From Oerskovia paurometabola (GTDB taxonomy: Bacteria > Actinomycetota > Actinomycetes > Actinomycetales > Cellulomonadaceae), in contig NZ_JAFBBV010000001.1 of NCBI RefSeq assembly GCF_016907365.1, positions 1,860,001 through 1,924,000 of the forward strand: a DNA stretch of 64,000 bases. Reading direction: 5' to 3'. Of this stretch, positions 41,096 through 49,010 are shown one piece after another (the first letter of the stretch is position 1; each line of letters opens with the position of its first letter). The notes beneath the pieces are model-generated. The model was given only the letters and a program-made list of their open reading frames with translations, searched no databases and was not told where the DNA came from. The position numbers and the translations under genes were made by a program.

Positions 41096-41956
41096 TCAGG
41101 CGCAGGCGTCCGGCGTCGGCGGGTTCTCCGAGGCGTTCGGGGTGTACCCGGTGCCCTCGGTGTTGGCCGTGATGGCCTCCTCCCACGACCCGTCCTCGAT
41201 CATCTCGGTGATCGCGGCGTTGATGTCCTCGCACTTGTCGCTGCTCTGCGGGATCCCGACGCCGTAGAGCTCGGTCGAGAACGGCGCCCCGACGACCTTG
41301 ACCTTGCCCTTGTTCGCGGGCTGCGCCGCGAGACCGGCCAGGATGATGTCGTCCGTGGTGACCGCGTCGACCTGGCCCGAGAGCAGAGCCGTGACGCACT
41401 CGGCGTAGCCCGGCTGCTCGAGGAGCTGGACTCCCGCGGCGTACTCGTCCTTGATCCGCTGGGCCGACGTCGAGCCCGTGACCGAGCAGAGGTTCTTGCC
41501 CTCGAGGTCCTCGGGTCCCTTGATGTCGGTGTTGTCCTCGGCGACGAGCAGGTCCTGCCCGGCGACGAAGTACGGGCCGGCGAACGCAACCGTCTCCTTG
41601 CGCTTGTCGGTGATCGAGTAGGTCGCGAAGATCATGTCGACCTGGTCGGTGCTCAGCAGCGTCTCGCGCTGGGCAGACGGCGCTTCCTTCCACTCGATCT
41701 GGTCCTCGGAGTAGCCGAGCTTCTCGGCGACGTAGCGAGCGACGTCGGTGTCGAACCCCGTGTAGGTGTCGCCCTCCTTGAAGCCGAGGCCGGGCTGGTC
41801 GAACTTGATGCCGATCGTGATCTTCTCTCCGCCGGCGCTGGCGGACGAGCCCTCGGTCGAGCCGCCGCCGTCGTCGCTGCCCCCGCACGCGCTCAGGGCG
41901 AGTGCGGCGGTCGCGGCGAGTGCGACGAGTCCTCCGGTACGGGTGCGTGTGCGCAT
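41096..41956 (-). CDS. gluB: Glutamate-binding lipoprotein GluB
   Basis: A 286-residue substrate-binding lipoprotein. The signal peptide ends in the lipobox ALSAC with Cys24 as the lipid-anchored residue, followed by a Ser/Gly-rich tether. The periplasmic-binding fold (SBP_bac_3) is visible: YTGFDTDVARYVAEKLGY, STDQVDMIFATYSITDKRKE and AEDNTDIKGPEDLEGKNLC. It captures glutamate or a related acidic amino acid outside the cell and delivers it to GluCD. The start ATG 41956 is 226 nt after gluA, a gap with two hairpins. Confidence 0.93.
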   Translation of the reverse strand: MRTRTRTGGLVALAATAALALSACGGSDDGGGSTEGSSASAGGEKITIGIKFDQPGLGFKEGDTYTGFDTDVARYVAEKLGYSEDQIEWKEAPSAQRETLLSTDQVDMIFATYSITDKRKETVAFAGPYFVAGQDLLVAEDNTDIKGPEDLEGKNLCSVTGSTSAQRIKDEYAAGVQLLEQPGYAECVTALLSGQVDAVTTDDIILAGLAAQPANKGKVKVVGAPFSTELYGVGIPQSSDKCEDINAAITEMIEDGSWEEAITANTEGTGYTPNASENPPTPDACA

Positions 41957-42061
41957 GGTGTCTTCCCCTTCGTCGGTGCCGGGCCGTCACGGGAGTCCTG
42001 GTGGTCACCCGCTGCGGCCGGCGGTCGGTGCCGGTCGAGCTGTTCGGTTGCTGCAGGTGGG

Positions 42062-42170
42062 CCGGGCTCGTCGGTGAGCCCGGGGACCGTGGGGCGTGCG
42101 TGCTGCTGGGGACTGCTGGTCGAGAGACCGGGTAGTGGGGCTGGTCGGGCGGACGCGTCGGTGCGTCCGC
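42062..42170 (-). terminator. Two hairpins between gluA and gluB
   Basis: GCGGACGC-GTCGGT-GCGTCCGC (42149-42170), just past the gluA stop, and CCGGGCTC-GTCGGT-GAGCCCGG (42062-42083) share the loop GTCGGT. They may cut read-through or stabilise mRNA ends so that binding protein and ATPase are made at different levels. Confidence 0.5.
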
Positions 42171-42182
42171 GGTGCGAGGGTG

Positions 42183-43016
42183 TCAGTGGGTCAGGATCTT
42201 GGACAGGAAGTCCTGGGCGCGGTGGCTCTTCGGGTTCGTGAAGAACTCCTCGGGCGGTGCCTCCTCGACGATCTGGCCGTCCGCCATGAACACCACGCGG
42301 TGGGCGGCCTTGCGGGCGAAGCCCATCTCGTGGGTCACGACGATCATGGTCATGCCCTCCTTGGCGAGGGCGACCATGACGTCCAGGACCTCGTTGATCA
42401 TCTCGGGGTCCAGCGCCGAGGTCGGCTCGTCGAAGAGCATGACCTTAGGGTGCATGGCCAGGGCCCGCGCGATGGCCACGCGCTGCTGCTGCCCACCCGA
42501 GAGCTGGGCCGGCATCTTGTCGGCCTGGTTGCCGATCCCGACGCGGTCGAGCAGCGCCAGGGCCTCCTTCTTGGCCTCCGCGGGCTTGGTCCGACGGACC
42601 TTCACCGGCCCGAGCGTCACGTTGTCGAGGATGGTCTTGTGGGCGAAGAGGTTGAACGACTGGAACACCATGCCGACGTCGGCTCGGAGCCTGGCGAGGT
42701 CCTTGCCCTCCTCCGGCAGCGGCTGTCCGTCGATCGCGATCGTGCCGGTGTCGATGGTCTCGAGCCGGTTGATGGCGCGGCACAGCGTGGACTTTCCCGA
42801 GCCCGAGGGGCCGATCACGACGAGCACCTCGCCGCGCCGGACCGTGAGGTCGATGTCCTGCAGGACGTGGAGGTCCCCGAAGTGCTTGTTGACCCCGTGG
42901 AGCTCGACGAGCGGAGCTCCGAGCTCGTCGTCACGCGAGGGCGCGTCGGGTGGTGGCGAAGGTGCGGTGGGCGACGCGTCGGGAGCGTCGCTCGGGGTGG
43001 TCGGTTGCGCGTCCAT
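42183..43016 (-). CDS. gluA: Glutamate ABC transporter ATP-binding protein GluA
   Basis: A 277-residue ATPase. A 30-residue Pro/Asp/Ser extension precedes the domain: Walker [26 protein letters not shown], signature [15 protein letters not shown], Walker [14 protein letters not shown]-loop [10 protein letters not shown]. It closely matches the GlnQ/GluA class of polar amino acid importers and has the length of the family plus the extension. The ATG at 43016 is 6 nt from TAGGTT on the minus strand, so the operon starts with a leaderless mRNA. miaB is divergent. Confidence 0.93.
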   Translation of the reverse strand: MDAQPTTPSDAPDASPTAPSPPPDAPSRDDELGAPLVELHGVNKHFGDLHVLQDIDLTVRRGEVLVVIGPSGSGKSTLCRAINRLETIDTGTIAIDGQPLPEEGKDLARLRADVGMVFQSFNLFAHKTILDNVTLGPVKVRRTKPAEAKKEALALLDRVGIGNQADKMPAQLSGGQQQRVAIARALAMHPKVMLFDEPTSALDPEMINEVLDVMVALAKEGMTMIVVTHEMGFARKAAHRVVFMADGQIVEEAPPEEFFTNPKSHRAQDFLSKILTH

Positions 43017-43022
43017 TTCATG

Positions 43023-43028
43023 AACCTA
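43023..43028 (-). promoter_or_regulatory. -10 box TAGGTT of the gluABCD operon
   Basis: TAGGTT, 6 nt (CATGAA), ATG on the minus strand. It decides the start. Confidence 0.6.
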
Positions 43029-43153
43029 GGGGGCTTTTGTTGCGCACGCCACTGTTTCCGGCAACAGTTCGGCAACGGACGGGCAACAGATGCCCGGCTG
43101 GCGGCGAAAGAGAGTTTCGGTCCGGTGCCCGGCGCGCCGTACCCTTGACGGTG

Positions 43154-44863
43154 ATGTTCTCCACCGCCCTCCGCCCCGAAGACAGCCCCGCAGCGGGTCC
43201 CGCCGACGTGCTCGCGGTCGACCCGCCGGGGGCCGCCGAGCCCGCAGCCGCGGATCCCGGCGGAGAGGTGCCCGCTGCGGCGCAGCGGACCTACATGGTC
43301 CGCACGCTCGGCTGCCAGATGAACGTCCACGACTCCGAGCACATGGCGGGCATGCTCGAGCAGGCCGGGTACACGCGGGCCGAGGCTGCCGACGAGGCCG
43401 CGCACCGCGCCGACGTCGTCGTCATCAACACGTGCGCGGTCCGGGAGAACGCGGCCACGCGCCTGTACGGCAACCTGGGGCAGCTCGCGTCGATCAAGGC
43501 CAAGCGGCCGGGCATGCAGATCGCGGTCGGTGGCTGCCTCGCGCAGAAGGACCGGTCGGGGATCGTCGAGAAGGCGCCGTGGGTCGACGTCGTGTTCGGC
43601 ACGCACAACCTCGACGCGCTGCCCGTGCTCCTGGAGCGCGCCCGGCACAACGAGGCCGCGCAGGTCGAGATCGCCGAGTCGCTCCAGGTCTTCCCCTCGA
43701 CCCTGCCGACCAAGCGCGAGTCCGTGTACGCGGGCTGGGTGTCGATCAGCGTCGGCTGCAACAACACGTGCACGTTCTGCATCGTGCCGCACCTGCGCGG
43801 CAAGGAGCGCGACCGGCGACCGGGCCAGGTCCTGGCCGAGGTCCAGGCGCTCGTCGACCAGGGCGCGATCGAGGTGACCCTGCTCGGGCAGAACGTCAAC
43901 AGCTACGGCGTCGAGTTCGGCGACCGCGGCGCGTTCGCCAAGCTCCTGCGTGCGTGCGGCGAGATCGAGGGGCTCGAGCGCGTGCGCTTCACGTCCCCGC
44001 ACCCGGCCGCCTTCACGGACGACGTCATCGCGGCCATGGCCGAGACCCCCAACGTCATGCCCCAGCTCCACATGCCGCTCCAGGCCGGGTCCGACCGCGT
44101 CCTGCGGGCCATGCGCCGCTCCTACCGGTCGGAGAAGTTCCTCGGGATCCTCGACCGGGTGCGGGCTGCCATGCCCGACGCGTCGATCACCACGGACCTC
44201 ATCGTGGGCTTCCCCGGGGAGACCGAGGAGGACTTCGCCGAGACCCTGCGGGTCGTCGAGGCCTCACGCTTCTCCTCGGCCTTCACGTTCCAGTACTCGC
44301 AGCGCCCGGGGACCCCCGCGGCCACGCTCCCGGACCAGCTGCCCAAGGAGGTCGTGCAGGAGCGCTACGAGCGTCTCCAGGCGCTCCAGGACCGGGTCAG
44401 CGCCGAGGAGTCGGCCCGGCAGGTCGGTCGCACGGTCGAGGTCCTCGTGGCCGAGGGCTCGGGGCGCAAGGACGGTGCGACGCACCGTCTGACGGGTCGT
44501 GCCGCGGACAACCGTCTGGTCCATCTCGCCGTCCCGGACGAGGTCGTCGCGCTCATGGCCGGACGCTCCGACGCCGACGTCACGGCCGACGACCCGCGCC
44601 TCGCCGACGACCTGGACCCTCGGCTGCCCCGCCCCGGCGACATGGTCACGGTCGAGGTCACACGCTCCGCGCCGTACCACCTCGTCGCGGACTCGGTGCT
44701 CGACGGCGGCGTCTACGCGGTGCGCCGCACGCGCTCGGGCGACGCCTGGGTCGCGCGCGAGAAGACGCGCCTCGGTGGCGGCGACGACCACGGTCACTCG
44801 CACGGAGCGCCTGCGGCGGGCGGGCCCGTGAGCCTCGGCCTGCCGAGCCTGCGCCGCCCCTGA
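43154..44863 (+). CDS. miaB: tRNA-2-methylthio-N6-dimethylallyladenosine synthase
   Basis: A 569-residue radical SAM methylthiotransferase that adds a thiomethyl group to i6A37 of tRNAs reading UNN codons. The N-terminal UPF0004 domain binds one Fe-S cluster through Cys54 (LGCQMN), Cys94 (NTCAVREN) and Cys128 (GGCLAQ). The radical SAM cluster uses Cys202, Cys206 and Cys209 ([12 protein letters not shown]). A TRAM domain follows, then a Gly/His-rich tail (DDHGHSHG). ATG 43154 is taken; GTG 43151 precedes it. TACCCT at 43140-43145 is 5 and 8 nt from these, so either could be used by a leaderless mRNA. Its substrate is made by MiaA, also in this window. Confidence 0.95.
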   Translation: MFSTALRPEDSPAAGPADVLAVDPPGAAEPAAADPGGEVPAAAQRTYMVRTLGCQMNVHDSEHMAGMLEQAGYTRAEAADEAAHRADVVVINTCAVRENAATRLYGNLGQLASIKAKRPGMQIAVGGCLAQKDRSGIVEKAPWVDVVFGTHNLDALPVLLERARHNEAAQVEIAESLQVFPSTLPTKRESVYAGWVSISVGCNNTCTFCIVPHLRGKERDRRPGQVLAEVQALVDQGAIEVTLLGQNVNSYGVEFGDRGAFAKLLRACGEIEGLERVRFTSPHPAAFTDDVIAAMAETPNVMPQLHMPLQAGSDRVLRAMRRSYRSEKFLGILDRVRAAMPDASITTDLIVGFPGETEEDFAETLRVVEASRFSSAFTFQYSQRPGTPAATLPDQLPKEVVQERYERLQALQDRVSAEESARQVGRTVEVLVAEGSGRKDGATHRLTGRAADNRLVHLAVPDEVVALMAGRSDADVTADDPRLADDLDPRLPRPGDMVTVEVTRSAPYHLVADSVLDGGVYAVRRTRSGDAWVAREKTRLGGGDDHGHSHGAPAAGGPVSLGLPSLRRP

Positions 44864-44909
44864 GCCGCCCCCCAGAGCTCGCGGGGACCCGGCAGCGGCG
44901 CACCCGGGC

Positions 44910-45413
44910 TCAGGTCGGCGGGAGCTGGCCGCCGATCGTCCCGAAGAGCTGTACCGCGGTGCCCAGCCCGCACGACACGATCTGGCCGAGCTGGTCGTCG
45001 GTCGCGCCCTGCTCGAGGTCGACCGACACCTCGGCGTAGACCGCGAGCCCCTGGCTCTCCTCACGGACGTAGACCTTGGGCCAGATGCGCTCGCGGTTCC
45101 AGTCGTTGACGGACTGCAGGAGAGCGAGCCGGGCCGTCACGGGCACCGTCGTCGACCAGCGTCCGCGGACCTGGAGGATCTCCTGGTGGTCGCCCAGGAG
45201 CAGGAACCAGAACCGGTTCCCGTCCCACGTGCCCGTGACGTCGCCGTCGTCGTCGATGCGGAAGTGGTAGCCGCGCCGCGACAGGTAGTCGCCGATGCGG
45301 CGGGTGGACAGCGGTGAGGGCACCTCGGCGTCGACGGGCACGTCCTCGACGGGCTTGGGCCGGTGGTTGCCGAACAGGCGCGCGAGCCAGCTCGTCCGGG
45401 GGGCGGGGCTCAC
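44910..45413 (-). CDS. YbjN domain protein A
   Basis: A 167-residue YbjN-family protein (putative sensory/secretion-chaperone-like fold, PF10722). The core from about residue 37 shows IGDYLSRRGYHFRIDDDGDV, HQEILQVRGRWST, WNRERIWPKVYVR and DLEQGATDDQLGQIVSCGL. These segments recur in the two other YbjN proteins here. A short basic N-terminus (LARLFGNHRPKP) is polar, so no membrane anchor. The GTG start overlaps the previous gene's stop by 4 nt, so the two YbjN genes are coupled. Molecular function is unknown. Confidence 0.82.
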   Translation of the reverse strand: MSPAPRTSWLARLFGNHRPKPVEDVPVDAEVPSPLSTRRIGDYLSRRGYHFRIDDDGDVTGTWDGNRFWFLLLGDHQEILQVRGRWSTTVPVTARLALLQSVNDWNRERIWPKVYVREESQGLAVYAEVSVDLEQGATDDQLGQIVSCGLGTAVQLFGTIGGQLPPT

Positions 45414-46054
45414 GGTGCCGACCTCGCGGGGTCGGGGTAGAACTCGTCGAGGGCGTCGAAGAACATCGACCCCGTCGACAGGCCGCACTGCAGGAGCTGG
45501 TCGAGCTGGTCGTCGTTCACACCGTGCTCGAGGTCGACCGTGACCTCGGTGAACACGTGGACCATGCCGTTGTCGCGCACGCGCGTGTACGCCTTGGGCC
45601 AGATGCGGTCCGCGTTCCACTCGTTGCAGAACTCGAGGATCTCCTCGAGGCGCTCGATCGTGATGTCCCGGTTCCACTGGCCGCGGACCTGGAGGATCTC
45701 GTGGTGGGAGCCGAACAGCAGGAAGTAGAACAGCCGCCCGTGCCACAGCCCGCCCACGTCGCCCTCGGCGTCGATGAAGTAGCTGTACCCGGCGTCGGCG
45801 ATCCACTCGAGGACGCGGGCGCGGTGCAGGGGGGTGGGGATCTTGTCGTGCTCGATGTCGGCGATCATGGTGCCGCCGAGCTCGCGGAGCAGGAGGCTCT
45901 CGACCGAGGCGTGCAGCGCGGCGTCGTCGAGCGGGGTGCCGGACGTCCCGCCGGCCTCGTCCCAGGCGTGCTCGTCGGGAGCGTCCTTCCTGCCCTGGTC
46001 GCCCGAGTCGTCTCGTCCTGCCTGGTGTCCCCGTCTGCCGCCGAAGAACCTCAT
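45410..46054 (-). CDS. YbjN domain protein B
   Basis: A 214-residue YbjN-family protein, paralogous to the next gene down. The N-terminal 55 residues are polar (GDQGRKDAPDEHAWDEAGG), then the domain: LEWIADAGYSYFIDAEGDVG, HHEILQVRGQWNRD, WNADRIWPKAYTRV, and DLEHGVNDDQLDQLLQCGL. Its ATG lies 6 nt from TAGGGT on the minus strand, making it the leaderless first gene of a two-gene unit. YbjN proteins may act as small regulators or chaperones, but no reaction is established. Confidence 0.82.
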   Translation of the reverse strand: MRFFGGRRGHQAGRDDSGDQGRKDAPDEHAWDEAGGTSGTPLDDAALHASVESLLLRELGGTMIADIEHDKIPTPLHRARVLEWIADAGYSYFIDAEGDVGGLWHGRLFYFLLFGSHHEILQVRGQWNRDITIERLEEILEFCNEWNADRIWPKAYTRVRDNGMVHVFTEVTVDLEHGVNDDQLDQLLQCGLSTGSMFFDALDEFYPDPARSAP

Positions 46055-46060
46055 GGGCCC

Positions 46061-46066
46061 ACCCTA
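46061..46066 (-). promoter_or_regulatory. -10 box TAGGGT of the YbjN pair
   Basis: TAGGGT, 6 nt (GGGCCC), ATG on the minus strand. Confidence 0.6.
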
Positions 46067-46100
46067 CCCGCGCCCGCTGGGGATCGTCCTGCTCGCGGGG

Positions 46101-46106
46101 TAGCGT
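46101..46106 (+). promoter_or_regulatory. -10 box TAGCGT, leaderless start
   Basis: TAGCGT, 7 nt, GTG 46114. It supports that codon over the GTG at 46105, which overlaps the box. Confidence 0.5.
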
Positions 46107-46113
46107 GGCGCGC

Positions 46114-46782
46114 GTGATCGTTCGCGCCGTCGCCCTGCCCGGTACCCCGTTGCTCGTCCCGGGCGTCGCGGGCGCCGCCGAGGTCCTCGCCGAGTCCCGC
46201 GCCCAGGCGCTCGACGCGCTCCGCGAGCTCGTGCAGGGCGCGCGGCGCGTCGTCGTCCTGGACTGCGGGGCTCGCCGGGCGGGGGACCGGCGAGGCGAGA
46301 TGCGTCCAGGTCTGGAGGCGGCCGGGGTCGACCCGCGCTGGTGGGGCTGGGCCCCGCGAGCATCGGCCGCCGCGCTGCCCGTCGCGGGAGTCCCTGCCTC
46401 GGTCGCTCTCCTGGCCCTCGCCGCGGCGGGCTGGGAGGGCCCGGTCGAGGTCGTCGAGCTCGGCGCCGCGCCCGCCGCGGCCGCCGTCGGGCTCGTGCGC
46501 GACGTCCTGGCGGAGCCGGGCACCGGACTGGTCGTCGTCACCGGTGCGCGGTCCCCGCTGCCCGACGGCGCCGCGTACCCTGCGAGCGCGGGTGCGGCAG
46601 GCGGTTCCGCCGGGGGCGCGAGCGTGGCGGGCAGCACGGCAGAGGACGCGGTGCTCCGCGCGCTCGGCGAGGCCTGGGACCGCGAGGCCCGGCACGCGAC
46701 GGGGGAGTACGAGGGACGCCTCTACGAGGTCGTGAGATTCCGGGTCCCCGCGGACGAGCAGGTCGCTACCGTGCCCCGGTGA
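46114..46782 (+). CDS. Class III extradiol dioxygenase-like protein
   Basis: A 222-residue protein, very rich in Ala, Val and Gly. Its position between miaB and miaA and the pattern VALPGTPLLVPGVAG with alternating strand/helix segments resemble the Rv2728c-like proteins of mycobacteria, which carry a degenerate LigB-type (extradiol ring-cleavage) fold. The metal His residues of true dioxygenases are not obvious, so an enzymatic role is doubtful. The start is set by a TAGCGT box 7 nt upstream. It is convergent with the repeat-protein operon, with a terminator between. Confidence 0.55.
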   Translation: MIVRAVALPGTPLLVPGVAGAAEVLAESRAQALDALRELVQGARRVVVLDCGARRAGDRRGEMRPGLEAAGVDPRWWGWAPRASAAALPVAGVPASVALLALAAAGWEGPVEVVELGAAPAAAAVGLVRDVLAEPGTGLVVVTGARSPLPDGAAYPASAGAAGGSAGGASVAGSTAEDAVLRALGEAWDREARHATGEYEGRLYEVVRFRVPADEQVATVPR

Positions 46783-46878
46783 CCACTCCGCTGCGCGTCG
46801 TCCAGGGCGCAGCGGCACGCCGCGCAGGCGTCCGGCCGACGTGAACGCGTCCCCGGAGGCGCACCCGTGCGACGCACA

Positions 46879-46921
46879 GGTGTGCCGACCCGTCCGGGAC
46901 GACCGGACCGGTCGGCACACC
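46879..46921. terminator. Bidirectional terminator
   Basis: GGTGTGCCGACC pairs with GGTCGGCACACC (46879-46890, 46910-46921) and an inner GTCCGG/CCGGAC hairpin. It separates two convergent genes. Confidence 0.75.
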
Positions 46922-46925
46922 GGGG

Positions 46926-49010
46926 TCAGCGGCGGCTGACCGCGTCCGCCACCTGGCCTGCCTCGTCGTCACGACCCAGGCGGCGCAGGGCACCGACGAG
47001 CTCGTTGCCCACGAGCGCGCGAGAGGCCTGGTCGTGCGCGAGCCGGAAGCCGTCGAGAGCCGACTCGAGCGCGAGGACCGCGCTCTCGACGTCGCCCGCG
47101 TCGGCACGCGTGGTCCCGGCCAGCCAGAACGCGTGCGCCGCGCCGCCCAGGTCGCCCGCGCGGGCGTACTCCTCGGCGACGGCCTCGGCGGCCGAGGACG
47201 CACGGTCGTGCTCGCCGAGCGTGGCCAGGAGCCGGGCTCGCGTGTCGAGGAGCTCGCGGCGCTCGCGGGCGGCCCGCTCCTCCTCCGCCGCGGCGACCGC
47301 TCCGTCCGCAGGGCCGGTCCCGACGCCGGCGACCGCGGTGCCCGCAGTGCCCGCAGTGCCCGCGACGCCTGCGACGCCTGCTGAGCCCCCCGAGGTCCCG
47401 TCGACGACCGCGTCACCGGCCTCCGCAAGAGCCCTCTCGACGGCCGCGAGGCCTGCGGCCGCGGCACCCGCCCGCGCGGTGAGCCGGGCGTAGGCCCGTA
47501 CGACCGGCCCCCGGTACGTGGGCCCGACGCCACCCGCACGCAGGAGCGCCACGGCGCGAGGGAAGGCCGCGAGGGCGCCCTCGACGTCCTGCTCGTCCGC
47601 CGCGAGCTGCGCGGCCTCGGCCAGCGCGAAGCCCGCCTCGTCGAGCGCGCCCTCGGCCTCGAGCAGTGCGGCGGCCTCCTGGTACAGGCCGGCGGCCCCC
47701 GCTGGGTCCTCGGACCTGACGTCCTCGGCCTGGGCCACGAGCGCCTGCGCGTCACCGGCCCGCGCGTCGTCGTCCTCGGAGGTGATCGCGGTGCTCGCGG
47801 TGAAGGCCGAGATGTCGGCGGGTCCGCCCGTCGCGGGGGCGGGCTCGGTGCTCCTCACCGGGGCCGCGGAGGTCCGGCTCGTCGCCGGGACGGGCGCTTC
47901 GGCCTGCGTGGTGCCGAGCACGCTCAGGCTCACAGGCAGGAGCGTGGGGGCGCTCGCCCACACCTCCTCGGTGCGTCGCGTCGTCGCGTCGGTGCCGTTG
48001 CGGGCGTCGAACGCGGCGGCGATCTCGCGGGCCTCGGTGCGCACCCAGGCGTCGAGCCCGGCGACCGTGGTCACCGGGACCTCGCGCAGGGCCACCCGGC
48101 GCTCGCCGTGCTCCGCCACGAGGATCGACGTCGCGGTCCCGACGCTGAGGAGGAACGACCAGCGGCCCCGCGGGGAGTCCGCCGTCACGAGGTGCTCCTG
48201 CTGCTCCACGATCCGGGTCAGGGCGCGCTCGACGTTGCCCGTCCGTGCGAGGAACTCGATGTGACGGCCCTGCGGCCCCTCCATCGAGACCCCGTTGTCG
48301 AGGTGCCGCAGGCCCCTGCGGTGGGTCGCGGCCGCCTTGTCGACGTCACCCGTCTCGAGGTAGGCGAGCTGGAGCCGGGAGAGCATGTCGCCCGGCTCGG
48401 TCGCGCACTCGGGCGAGCCCGCGAGGACGTGCTCCAGGAGACGGATGCCCTCGTCCAGGCGCCCGGCGTCGAACAGGTAGGCGGCGCGGTCGCCCGGTTC
48501 GCACGCCTCGCACTGCGAGAAGTCGTCCCGGGGGGTCGCGACCCACGCCTCGTACGCCGTCGCGGTGTCCTGCGTCCCGCGGGCACGAGCCCACTGGAAG
48601 CGAGACATCGTCACGGCGTTCATGCCGTTGCCCGCCACCGCGTACCGGCGCTCCATGTCGTCGAGCGTCCGCTCGATCTGCGCGGCCGGGACGGCGGGGA
48701 AGTCCATGAGGTTGCCGACCATCCACTTGAACGACCAGAACAGCGAGTGCGTGTCCTGCTCGTCGAAGTGCTCGGGGTGCTCGTCCCACCACCGCAGGAG
48801 CTGGGTGAAGGGCAGGTACGCCTTGGTGACCTCGTTGCCCCACACGTAGGACTCGACCAGCACGAACAGTGCGTACGCGCGGGCCTCGGCGGGGCCCTCG
48901 GCCGTGATCCGTTCGAGCTCTGCGGCGGCGGTGGTGCTCCGGGCGATGCCGTAGGGCATCTCGCGGACGTGGAACAGCGCTTCGTTGGCCTCGTGGACCG
49001 AGCGGGTCAT
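46926..49010 (-). CDS. Large helical-repeat (TPR-like) protein
   Basis: A 694-residue protein, all-alpha by appearance. The N-terminal half shows repeated helical pairs (RAYALFVLVESYVWGNEVTK, AAYLFDAGRLDEGIRLLEHV, LSRLQLAYLETGDVDKAAAT) typical of tetratricopeptide-like arrays. The centre (about 390-460) is Pro/Ala/Thr-rich, and the C-terminal half has a second array (LYQEAAALLEAEGALDEAGF, AAHAFWLAGTTRADAGDVES) broken by a Gly/Ala/Val low-complexity run. The start ATG overlaps the stop of the HSP90-like gene by 4 nt, so it is the last gene of a coupled trio. A TPR protein beside an HSP90 homologue suggests co-chaperone-like binding, but this is inference. Confidence 0.72.
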   Translation of the reverse strand: MTRSVHEANEALFHVREMPYGIARSTTAAAELERITAEGPAEARAYALFVLVESYVWGNEVTKAYLPFTQLLRWWDEHPEHFDEQDTHSLFWSFKWMVGNLMDFPAVPAAQIERTLDDMERRYAVAGNGMNAVTMSRFQWARARGTQDTATAYEAWVATPRDDFSQCEACEPGDRAAYLFDAGRLDEGIRLLEHVLAGSPECATEPGDMLSRLQLAYLETGDVDKAAATHRRGLRHLDNGVSMEGPQGRHIEFLARTGNVERALTRIVEQQEHLVTADSPRGRWSFLLSVGTATSILVAEHGERRVALREVPVTTVAGLDAWVRTEAREIAAAFDARNGTDATTRRTEEVWASAPTLLPVSLSVLGTTQAEAPVPATSRTSAAPVRSTEPAPATGGPADISAFTASTAITSEDDDARAGDAQALVAQAEDVRSEDPAGAAGLYQEAAALLEAEGALDEAGFALAEAAQLAADEQDVEGALAAFPRAVALLRAGGVGPTYRGPVVRAYARLTARAGAAAAGLAAVERALAEAGDAVVDGTSGGSAGVAGVAGTAGTAGTAVAGVGTGPADGAVAAAEEERAARERRELLDTRARLLATLGEHDRASSAAEAVAEEYARAGDLGGAAHAFWLAGTTRADAGDVESAVLALESALDGFRLAHDQASRALVGNELVGALRRLGRDDEAGQVADAVSRR

